A DNA stretch of 43,452 nt from Clostridiales bacterium (GTDB lineage: Bacteria; Bacillota; Clostridia; Oscillospirales; CAG-382): contig DMMZ01000027.1 of NCBI GenBank assembly GCA_003452915.1, positions 102,451 to 145,902 of the forward strand. Reading direction: 5' to 3'. The notes beneath the pieces are model-generated. The model ran no database searches. It saw only the letters and a program-made list of their open reading frames with translations, and was not told where the DNA came from. The position numbers and the translations under genes were made by a program. This document shows, piece by piece, positions 7,525-14,417 of this stretch. Position 1 is the stretch's first letter, and the number at the start of each line of letters is the position of its first letter.

Positions 7525-8733
7525 TCATTTTTTTATTAATTGACTTCCAAAATTATAACCGAAATCATATGCATTTTTTTTATCTTCATCGTTAGGTTTA
7601 AATTTAATGCGTAAACCATCAATAACATTCAATCTTATTTGCTTCATTCGCTCGGTTAAATTAGCGACAGCTTCTCCGCTCCAGCCATAGCTGCCAAAAG
7701 CAGCAGCAAGTTTTCCTTTATTGACAACGTAATTCATTCTGCTTAAAAGATCCCAGATGGGAGATAACGCATCTCCTAAAAAGGTAGGTGAACCAAACAG
7801 AATACCGTCAGCAAACTCAATTTCTTTTATTACAAAATCGAGATTACTATCGACCATGTCATACATTCTGACATCAATATCGCCGCTTGCTTTGATACCG
7901 TTTTTTATATTTTCACCGATTTCCTTTGTATATCCATACGCACTTACATAGGGTATTATTACAGTCTTTTTCGTATTGGGATTTTCTGCAAGCGTCCATT
8001 CGGTGTAGGATTTCATAACTTCATCAATATGACTGTCAATCACAGGACCGTGTCCTGTAAGTATCATGCTTATAGCAAATCCCTCAAGACGGTGTAATGC
8101 ATTTAACATAAATGGTTTTCTGAACGGATAAATTATGTCGTAAAAATACTGTGCAAATGCCTTTTTATAATCTGCTGTTTTCTCAATAGGGAGTGAACTC
8201 CGAAGAACACCCTCAAAACTGTAATGAGCCCCGAAAGCATCGCAGGTGAAAAGAAGCTCGTCCTCCTTTACATATGTGAACATTGTGTCTGGCCAATGTA
8301 AATTTGGAAGCTGCATAAAAAGTAGTGTTTTGTTGCCTAAGCTTAATATATCGTTATCCTTTGCGATTATGCTCTTGAACTCACGGTTGACAATTTTCTT
8401 CAGAAAACTAATAGCGGTCTGTGTTCCGACTATTGTAATATTAGGATTGAGATCCAATATCTTTTCAATACTTCCGGAATGATCGGGTTCGGTGTGATTT
8501 ACAATTATATAATCTATTTCAGAAAACTTTTTTATTCTTTCGAAATATTCAATATATTCATCAGTGAATTTTGCCTTAGCAGTTTCAAAAAGAGCTGTTT
8601 TTTCACTTCCGACAAGAATATAAGAATTATATGTTGTACCGAATTCGGTTTTCATTATTATATCAAATACACGTAGGTTCGGGTCAAGTATTCCGTTCCA
8701 ATAAAGGTCGTTTTTTAATATTAATGTTTGCAT
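7525..8733 (-). CDS. fprA: FprA-type flavodiiron protein (A-type flavoprotein)
   Basis: A 402-residue flavodiiron protein that reduces O2 to water and/or NO to N2O in anaerobes. The N-terminal metallo-beta-lactamase-like half carries the diiron ligand motif HTEPDHSGS near residue 75-85, then H and D ligands in LPNLHWPDT and TCDAFGAH, and TGHGPV. The C-terminal half (from about residue 250) is a flavodoxin-like FMN domain. The length is normal for the two-domain class. The start has an AAGGG site about 11 bases upstream. The upstream region holds a promoter, a structured RNA element and an intrinsic terminator, which suggests regulated read-through. Confidence 0.95.
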   Translation of the reverse strand: MQTLILKNDLYWNGILDPNLRVFDIIMKTEFGTTYNSYILVGSEKTALFETAKAKFTDEYIEYFERIKKFSEIDYIIVNHTEPDHSGSIEKILDLNPNITIVGTQTAISFLKKIVNREFKSIIAKDNDILSLGNKTLLFMQLPNLHWPDTMFTYVKEDELLFTCDAFGAHYSFEGVLRSSLPIEKTADYKKAFAQYFYDIIYPFRKPFMLNALHRLEGFAISMILTGHGPVIDSHIDEVMKSYTEWTLAENPNTKKTVIIPYVSAYGYTKEIGENIKNGIKASGDIDVRMYDMVDSNLDFVIKEIEFADGILFGSPTFLGDALSPIWDLLSRMNYVVNKGKLAAAFGSYGWSGEAVANLTERMKQIRLNVIDGLRIKFKPNDEDKKNAYDFGYNFGSQLIKK

Positions 8734-8792
8734 TTCACAATTAACCCTTCCATTTAAATCAAAGTTTAAGTAAGTTTATTATGTACATAAAC

Positions 8793-8824
8793 AAAAAAAA
8801 GCATGATTTTTATCATACTTTTTA
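8793..8824 (-). terminator. Intrinsic terminator between a leader element and fprA
   Basis: On the minus strand AAGTATGAT pairs with ATCATGCTT around AAAA, extended by A/T pairs, and is followed by a run of T. It lies upstream of fprA and downstream of the recR stop and of the structured element at 8853-8920. It could end recR-operon transcripts, act as an attenuator for fprA, or end a short RNA. Confidence 0.65.
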
Positions 8825-8852
8825 ATATAACATAATATTTATCTGACAATGT

Positions 8853-8920
8853 TAAAATGCGAAGCATTTTTCTAATGCCGACAAGTTACATTAAAAATAT
8901 ATCTTTGTTTATGTCGGCTA
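8853..8920 (-). ncRNA. Structured repeat, family 2, copy 1 (fprA leader or short RNA)
   Basis: Read on the minus strand: GCCGACA, about 28 bases, TGTCGGC, then CATTAG and a hairpin AAAATGC-TTC-GCATTTT. Two other copies occur at 33190-33258 and 37873-37940. Here it begins one base after a TATAAT box, and an intrinsic terminator follows at 8793-8824. A transcript of about 120 nt could therefore be made, either as an fprA leader or as an independent RNA. Not matched to any class I know. Confidence 0.45.
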
Positions 8921-8948
8921 TTATATCATAAAAAATAAATAATTTCAA
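8920..8948 (-). promoter_or_regulatory. Promoter in front of the fprA leader element
   Basis: On the minus strand: TTGAAA, a 17-base spacer ending in TGA, then TATAAT. Transcription would start at or just inside the structured element. Confidence 0.7.
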
Positions 8949-8968
8949 GTCCTAAATAACAACAATTG

Positions 8969-9559
8969 TTATTTAACTTCTGTTCTGCCTTCAATTGCTC
9001 TTAATAATGTAATACCATCAGCATATTCCAGCGTGGCTCCGACAGGGAGACCATATGCTAAACGTGTAACCTTTATACCTAACGGCTTAATTATTCTTCC
9101 GATATAAAGAGCGGTCGCTTCACCTTCAACACTAGGGTTTGTTGCAACAATTACTTCCTTAACATTTTCATCAATACGGGAAAGCAGTTCTTTTAATTTA
9201 AGCTGTTCGGGTCCGATACCGTCAATAGGGGAAATGACACCGTGTAAAACATGGTATTGTCCCTTGTATTCATGTAAATTCTCGATAGAATCTATTGCTT
9301 TTGCATCTTCAACAACACAAACAACTGTCTTGTCACGAGTGGAATCAGAGCAAATATCACACTTCTCACGCTCACAAAAGGACTGACAGCTACTGCATAA
9401 ATTTATAGAACTCTTGACATTCAAAAGACTGTCTGCAAATTCCTTGACATTAGTTACGTCCATACCAAGAACATAATAAGCAAGACGTGCAGCGCTCTTT
9501 CTGCCAATACCGGGCAGCGAGGCAAAATGATTTATAAGTTTTTCAAGTGAAGGTGTCAA
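8969..9559 (-). CDS. recR: Recombination mediator RecR
   Basis: A 196-residue RecR, part of the RecFOR pathway loading RecA at gaps. It shows the N-terminal helix-hairpin-helix LPGIGRKSAARLAYY, a four-Cys zinc motif (CSSCQSFCEREKCDIC), and the Toprim domain with VVEDAKA and ATNPSVEGEATA. The start is TTG at 9559, preceded by AAAGGA at 11 bases; the only nearby ATG opens a four-codon dead-end frame. It is the last gene of dnaX-ybaB-recR. Confidence 0.95.
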   Translation of the reverse strand: MTPSLEKLINHFASLPGIGRKSAARLAYYVLGMDVTNVKEFADSLLNVKSSINLCSSCQSFCEREKCDICSDSTRDKTVVCVVEDAKAIDSIENLHEYKGQYHVLHGVISPIDGIGPEQLKLKELLSRIDENVKEVIVATNPSVEGEATALYIGRIIKPLGIKVTRLAYGLPVGATLEYADGITLLRAIEGRTEVK

Positions 9560-9581
9560 TTATAAGCCATTCCTTTCGCAC

Positions 9582-9599
9582 ATCGAAATAAATTTCGAT
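9582..9599. other. Small hairpin between ybaB and recR
   Basis: ATCGAAAT-AA-ATTTCGAT, a perfect 8-bp inverted repeat with a two-base centre, just before the recR ribosome site. It may modulate recR translation or mRNA stability; no T-run follows. Confidence 0.35.
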
Positions 9600-9620
9600 T
9601 TATAAAATTTATTTTCGATT

Positions 9621-9968
9621 TTACATCATACCGGGGATATTCATATTGCCTGTTACTTTTGACATTTCTGTTTCCTTAATATCAGCTACCTTTTTAACAG
9701 CCTCGTTTACAGCTGCGACAAGAATATCCTGCAATGTTTCGATATCGTCAGGGTCAACAATCTCTGGCTTTATTTCTATGTTTGTGATTTCGCTTTTACC
9801 ATTAATTTTTACGGTAACAACGCCACCACCTGCGGTAATTTCGTATTCTCTTTGATCAAGCTCTGCAGTTAAAGCTTCCATATTCTCCTGCATTTTCTGA
9901 GCCTGTCTGATCATTGCGTTCATGTCCTGTGGACCGCTGCCTATACCTTTTGGTAATCTTACTTTCAT
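9621..9968 (-). CDS. ybaB: YbaB/EbfC nucleoid-associated protein
   Basis: A 115-residue YbaB/EbfC family DNA-binding protein. The MIRQAQKMQENM helix, the GGGVVTVKINGK strand segment and the DPDDIETLQDILVAAVNEA helix are the family hallmarks. It forms dimers that bind DNA non-specifically, and its gene classically lies between dnaX and recR, as here. The ATG has an AAAGGAAAG site upstream. Confidence 0.95.
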   Translation of the reverse strand: MKVRLPKGIGSGPQDMNAMIRQAQKMQENMEALTAELDQREYEITAGGGVVTVKINGKSEITNIEIKPEIVDPDDIETLQDILVAAVNEAVKKVADIKETEMSKVTGNMNIPGMM

Positions 9969-9994
9969 AATCTATATTCTTTCCTTTCCAATAA

Positions 9995-11554
9995 TTATAT
10001 ATTATTTAATTCGTCTATGGGAAGAGGGTAGACCTCGTCTAAACTTGTTTTTTCTTTGATAATTAAATTATATGCTTTTCCAGTTGTTGATTTAACAGCA
10101 TTCTCAATTAACTCTTTATTACTATCTTGTGTAAGAAGCATCTTTCCTAGCTTATCAGTGTATATAATAACTTCATTTCCTTTTTCATACATCCTCGACA
10201 TTTTAACCAAAGGATATATCGAAACTTGTTCTTTTAACTCTTCCAAAACCTCTGGAAAAGCAGCGAATGGTTTTTCGTTCTGCTGACTTTTAATGATAGG
10301 GTTGGGAATAGGTATGATTTTTGGCTCTTCTACCTTCGGTGCTTGTTTTTCGGGTGTTTGAGTAACTACTGGTGTTAAATTTCCTTCCGATAATCGTTTT
10401 TCAAGGTCTGAAATTCGAGCCAATAATGCCTTTGGATTTTCGGAAAGCGTGAGGTCACACAGTTTTATTATTGTAAGTTCAAAAAAGGTCTTTTTATTAA
10501 CGGTAAATCTGCTGACAGAATTAAGCGATTCCTCAAGCACGGAACTGAAATATAAGAGTGTCTCGGTTGTAAAAGCTTTTATCAATCCGCTTATCTTCTC
10601 GGAAGCTAAGGAGGAGAAAAAGAATTGTTCTTTTAGATATGCTTCACTTGAAGAGGGCAGGCTTTTTGCAATAAGTAAATCTCTTACAAAAGCGATAAGG
10701 TCAATCATAAAAACATTAAGGTCTTTTGAGGATTTATGCACCTGACTTAACAAAGACAAAGCTTCGGCGATATTTTTGTTTGAGATTGCATCGAACAGAT
10801 AAATTATTGTATCGTTATTGGTAATTCCAAGCTGTGTTTGAATATCGGAAAAAGAAATGGCGATATTTTTATCTCTGCCTGCAGAACAAGCGTCAAGCAA
10901 GCTTAACGCATCTCGGGCAGAACCATCTGCAAGTTTTGAGATTAACAAAATAGCATCGTCTGCTATAAGTATATTTTCTTTTTCTGAAACATTTTTTAAC
11001 AATGCGGCAAGTGAATCCGGTTCAATACGTCTGAAATCAAATCGCATACAACGTGAAATAATAGTAGCAGGAAGTTGATTCAATTCGGTCGTGGCTAAAA
11101 TAAAAAGCACATACTCGGGCGGTTCTTCCAGCGTTTTTAAAAGTGCGTTGAAAGCACTGTCCGATAACATATGAACCTCATTGATAATATAAACTCGCTT
11201 TTTTAATATAGAAGGCGGATAAACAACCTCGTCGATAAGCTCACGTACGTCGGCAACTCGGTTGTTGCTCGCAGCGTCAATTTCAAGAACATCGGTTGCG
11301 GTGGCATTATCTATAGAACGACAGCAATAACACTCGTTACACGGGTTGCCTTCAACAGGATTTTCACAGTTGACTGCTTTTGCAAGTATTTTTGCTGAAG
11401 AAGTTTTTCCTGTTCCTCTTGTACCGCAAAAAAGATAAGCGTGTGAAACTCTGTCTTCGGCTGTTTGTTTTTTCAACACAGAAGTTATGTGGCACTGCCC
11501 GACAATTTCATCGAAGGTGCGGGAACGCCATTTTCTGTAAAGAGCCTGATACAT
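9995..11554 (-). CDS. dnaX: DNA polymerase III tau/gamma subunit DnaX
   Basis: A 519-residue clamp-loader ATPase subunit. Visible features are the N-terminal YQALYRKWRS, Walker A GTRGTGKTS, a four-Cys zinc module (C-N-E-C-Y-C-C region), sensor-1 ATTE and the arginine-finger SRC. Residues from about 365 form the collar and a variable C-terminal tail. The Walker B segment reads VYIINEVHML: the usual Asp of IIDEVHM is Asn (codon AAT). A GGAG site precedes the ATG. The SRP RNA gene ends 34 bases upstream, the standard Firmicutes arrangement. Confidence 0.95.
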   Translation of the reverse strand: MYQALYRKWRSRTFDEIVGQCHITSVLKKQTAEDRVSHAYLFCGTRGTGKTSSAKILAKAVNCENPVEGNPCNECYCCRSIDNATATDVLEIDAASNNRVADVRELIDEVVYPPSILKKRVYIINEVHMLSDSAFNALLKTLEEPPEYVLFILATTELNQLPATIISRCMRFDFRRIEPDSLAALLKNVSEKENILIADDAILLISKLADGSARDALSLLDACSAGRDKNIAISFSDIQTQLGITNNDTIIYLFDAISNKNIAEALSLLSQVHKSSKDLNVFMIDLIAFVRDLLIAKSLPSSSEAYLKEQFFFSSLASEKISGLIKAFTTETLLYFSSVLEESLNSVSRFTVNKKTFFELTIIKLCDLTLSENPKALLARISDLEKRLSEGNLTPVVTQTPEKQAPKVEEPKIIPIPNPIIKSQQNEKPFAAFPEVLEELKEQVSIYPLVKMSRMYEKGNEVIIYTDKLGKMLLTQDSNKELIENAVKSTTGKAYNLIIKEKTSLDEVYPLPIDELNNI

Positions 11555-11588
11555 TTTTAAGTCTCCTATTGCTTATTTTAACAAAAAT

Positions 11589-11888
11589 GAGATACACAAT
11601 ATGGCCATACAGCCAAAAATCGAACAATACCTCCGTCCGTTAGCTCATGTTCGGCCTCAAAGCAGGCACTCCCGCGGCACATTCGCAAAATAATGCTTAA
11701 TGCTGCTTGGTTCCCCACCTGACATGATTCGCAAGATGCGAATTGCGCAGGACCCGCTTATCAACGGCTTTACAAAAACGCAGCGACACAGGTACAGCCC
11801 TCAAAAAAGCTATTCACCCCTGCTATAGCGGATTGCAGGTACAAGGCACCGCTAACTCCCCGGTTAGTATGACCATATTCTATATCTC
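11589..11888 (-). ncRNA. ffs: Signal recognition particle RNA (large, Firmicutes type)
   Basis: An RNA of about 300 nt on the minus strand. The universally conserved apical loop is seen as GTCAGGTGGGGAACCAAGCAGC split around 11702-11723. The 5' and 3' ends pair in a long terminal helix: GAGATA...AATATGG...CATAC against GTATGGCCATATT...TATCTC. The length and the closed ends fit the large SRP RNA with an Alu domain. The terminal helix is followed by ATTTTTG, which may end transcription. A consensus promoter lies just upstream. Confidence 0.93.
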
Positions 11889-11898
11889 ATCGAAACAG

Positions 11899-11927
11899 AG
11901 TATATCATGAAAAGAGTTATTTTTCAA
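11899..11927 (-). promoter_or_regulatory. Promoter of the SRP RNA
   Basis: On the minus strand: TTGAAA, a 17-base spacer ending in TGA, then TATACT. The predicted start lies within a few bases of the RNA 5' end; dnaX-ybaB-recR may use read-through from it. Confidence 0.8.
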
Positions 11928-11964
11928 TAGTTAATTTTGTTAATTGAAAATTTTATCGCTTTCA

Positions 11965-11993
11965 TTGACATTATGCACAAATGTATGTATAAT
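11965..11993 (+). promoter_or_regulatory. Consensus promoter of the hprK-lon region
   Basis: TTGACA, a 17-base spacer ending in TG, then TATAAT. It is divergent from the SRP promoter and about 60 bases before the first plus-strand gene. It could drive the genes from 12052 through lysA. Confidence 0.85.
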
Positions 11994-12051
11994 TACGTAG
12001 GATATGGACTTTATGAGTTTTTACAGAGTGGCATTTAGTTAAACGAAGGGA

Positions 12052-12429
12052 ATGTACTTAATAATGGTTAATGATAAAAAATACGGTGGTATAACAATTT
12101 TCATCGGTTCTGTTCTTTTAATCTGTATTGCACTTATTGCTTATTACATTGCATTTATACCTAAGTTAATCGAAAATGAACAGGTATATAAAGATTTTTC
12201 TGGCAATATTGTTTTTATAAAAATAATAAATAAATACATTGCGTTTTTCAAACCAATTTTCGGTGATACACCTTCGACACCCATGTTGTCTATCTTTATT
12301 CCTTTAGCAATAATAATATTAATTGCTTTTTCAATATATCTGAATAAATTCTTGGTTCAAAAAAAGCTGGAAAATATTAAGTCTAATGAGGAGGTTGTTT
12401 ATAATGACCAGTCCGCAATACAAGGTTAA
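12052..12429 (+). CDS. Small two-helix membrane protein upstream of hprK
   Basis: A 125-residue protein, or 121 residues from the ATG at 12064, with hydrophobic segments at about 12-34 and 80-102. The polar middle portion is probably outside the cell. I do not recognise a family. Start choice is uncertain: GAAGGG lies two bases before the first ATG and 14 before the second. The end overlaps hprK by 26 bases, so the two are probably translationally coupled. Confidence 0.65.
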   Translation: MYLIMVNDKKYGGITIFIGSVLLICIALIAYYIAFIPKLIENEQVYKDFSGNIVFIKIINKYIAFFKPIFGDTPSTPMLSIFIPLAIIILIAFSIYLNKFLVQKKLENIKSNEEVVYNDQSAIQG

Positions 12430-13354
12430 GTTATCTCAACTTGCAAAAGAATTTGCATTTGAAGAAATACATATTCCCGAGGGAATAGAACATATGTATG
12501 TAAGACGCTCGGATATGAGCCGCCCGGGTTTACCGCTTGCAGGTTTCTTTACAAACTTTGAGAGCGAGCGTATTCAGCTTATCGGCAATATGGAGAATGC
12601 TTATCTGGCATCACTTTCATCTACCGATAGATACGATGCGCTCGACAGATTCTTTCAGCATGACATAATAGCTCTTTTAATAACCAGCGGACTTCAGATA
12701 TACCCTGAGATTTTAGAACTTGCAAAAAAACACAACACTCCTCTTTACAGAACTACAATTGAGACATCGGCTATTATGGCGGCATTGATTGCCAGCCTTA
12801 GTTTATCATTAGCAGAAAGAATTACAAGACACGGTGTTCTTGTTGAGGTTTACGGCGAGGGAATACTTATACTCGGTGACAGCGGAATAGGTAAAAGTGA
12901 AACAGCAATTGAACTTGTTAAGCGCGGACATCGCCTTATTGCCGATGATGCGGTTGAAATAAAGAAAGTTTCGTCAAAAACTCTTGTAGGTACAGCACCT
13001 GAGGTAATAAGACATTACATAGAACTTCGTGGTATTGGGATTGTTGATGTAAGACGTATTTTCGGTATGGGCTCGGTAAAAGAAACTGAAAAAGTTGACC
13101 TTGTTATTAATTTTGAAATTTGGGAGCAGGGTAAGATTTACGAACGGTTTGGCTTGGATACCGAATATACCGAGATTCTGGGAATAAAAATTCCTTCTAT
13201 TACAGTACCTGTAAAACCTGGTAGAAACTTAGCGGTTATTATAGAGATCGCTGCAATGAATAACAGGCAAAAGAAGATGGGTTACAACACCGCAGTTGAA
13301 TTTAATAACAAGCTGATGAGCCAGTATCAGCAAAATGTTGACAACGATAAATAG
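12404..13354 (+). CDS. hprK: HPr kinase/phosphorylase
   Basis: A 316-residue HPrK, which phosphorylates HPr on a serine and reverses this by phosphorolysis, the core switch of carbon catabolite control in low-GC Gram-positives. Visible features are Walker A GDSGIGKSE near residue 155, the following DDAVEI segment and the family signature ELRGIGIVDVRRIFGMGSV. The start at 12404 is chosen because GAGGAGG lies nine bases before it; the ATG at 12386 is inside that ribosome site. It is followed by a glucokinase gene. Confidence 0.95.
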   Translation: MTSPQYKVKLSQLAKEFAFEEIHIPEGIEHMYVRRSDMSRPGLPLAGFFTNFESERIQLIGNMENAYLASLSSTDRYDALDRFFQHDIIALLITSGLQIYPEILELAKKHNTPLYRTTIETSAIMAALIASLSLSLAERITRHGVLVEVYGEGILILGDSGIGKSETAIELVKRGHRLIADDAVEIKKVSSKTLVGTAPEVIRHYIELRGIGIVDVRRIFGMGSVKETEKVDLVINFEIWEQGKIYERFGLDTEYTEILGIKIPSITVPVKPGRNLAVIIEIAAMNNRQKKMGYNTAVEFNNKLMSQYQQNVDNDK

Positions 13355-13391
13355 ACTTTAAGATTTAGTATTTTAAGGGGATATTAGTAAA

Positions 13392-14342
13392 ATGTATTAT
13401 CTTGGAATAGATTTAGGTGGAACAAGCATCAAAGCCGGTGTTTGCAACGAGAAAGGCAAAATTATTTATAAAGAAAGCTGCCCTACGGTTACAACCGAGG
13501 ACGGTGACAGAATAATTAATGACATGGCAGAGTTGTGCAAACGAGTTATAAAGCAAAGTGGATTAAAAACCGAAGTTATAGAGTACGCAGGTATTGCCTC
13601 ACCAGGTACAGCAGATTCCGAGCATGGAGAAATAGTTTATGCTTGCACTCTTCCGTTTTTAAATTATCCGATATCAAAGAAATTGTCGGAACTTACAGGC
13701 ATAAAAAAAGTTTACGTGGAAAATGACGCAAACGCTGCTGCAAAAGGCGAGGCTATCGTCGGAGCAGCACAAGGGTATACGAATTCGGTTATGATTACAC
13801 TCGGCACAGGTGTCGGCGGCGGTATTATAATAGATAACAAGGTCTATGCAGGATTCAATTTTGCCGGAGCGGAGCTTGGGCATATCGTTATTATATACAA
13901 TGGTAAGCAATGCACCTGCGGTCGAAAAGGATGTTGGGAAGCTTATGCTTCCGCAACTGCGCTTATAGAACAAACAAAACAAAAAATGCTTAACGATAAA
14001 AATACGCTTATGTGGAAATTTGCGGATGGTAACATTGAAAAGGTTGGCGGTAAGACAGCATTTGCAGCAATGAAGCAGGGCGACACAGCTGCAAAAGAGG
14101 TAGTTGATACCTATATCAGTTACCTTGCATGCGGTATTGTAAATATAATAAACATCTTCCAGCCTGAGGTTTTAAGTATTGGCGGTGGAATAAGCAATGA
14201 GAGGGAATTCCTTACCGAACCGCTTATAGAAATTGTTAAAAAAGAACAATATTCACGCAACAGCCCAAAACAGACAATTATAAAAATAGCACAGCTGGGG
14301 AACGACGCCGGAATAATTGGCGCTGCGATGTTAGGGCGGTAA
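13392..14342 (+). CDS. ROK-family glucokinase
   Basis: A 316-residue ROK sugar kinase, most likely glucokinase (ATP + glucose to glucose 6-phosphate). Visible features are the N-terminal phosphate loop GIDLGGTSIKAGV, VENDANAAAKGEA with the catalytic Asp, LGTGVGGGI, and the ROK zinc motif CTCGRKGCWEAY. The length is standard. It lies 37 bases after hprK and shares its transcription direction. ROK proteins also include N-acetylmannosamine and fructose kinases, so the substrate is not certain. There is no N-terminal DNA-binding domain, so it is not a repressor. Confidence 0.92.
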   Translation: MYYLGIDLGGTSIKAGVCNEKGKIIYKESCPTVTTEDGDRIINDMAELCKRVIKQSGLKTEVIEYAGIASPGTADSEHGEIVYACTLPFLNYPISKKLSELTGIKKVYVENDANAAAKGEAIVGAAQGYTNSVMITLGTGVGGGIIIDNKVYAGFNFAGAELGHIVIIYNGKQCTCGRKGCWEAYASATALIEQTKQKMLNDKNTLMWKFADGNIEKVGGKTAFAAMKQGDTAAKEVVDTYISYLACGIVNIINIFQPEVLSIGGGISNEREFLTEPLIEIVKKEQYSRNSPKQTIIKIAQLGNDAGIIGAAMLGR

Positions 14343-14372
14343 GAAATATAGAAGTGAAATTTAACTATGTAA

Positions 14373-14408
14373 AAATCGTCAAAACTCCACGTTCCGATGA
14401 AAGGAAAG
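14373..14408 (+). promoter_or_regulatory. Partial copy of leader element family 1, before lon
   Basis: This segment matches the 3' part of the element at 42990-43109 at nearly all positions: AATCGTC, AAAACTCCACG, TTCCGATGAAAGGAA. The 5' stems are missing. It ends in the purine-rich stretch that serves as the lon ribosome site. Confidence 0.5.
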
Positions 14409-14417
14409 GTCGAAAAA

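Noticed and set aside
12386..12403. Upstream ATG start for HprK
   Set aside because: That ATG is part of the AGGAGG ribosome site serving the ATG at 12404.
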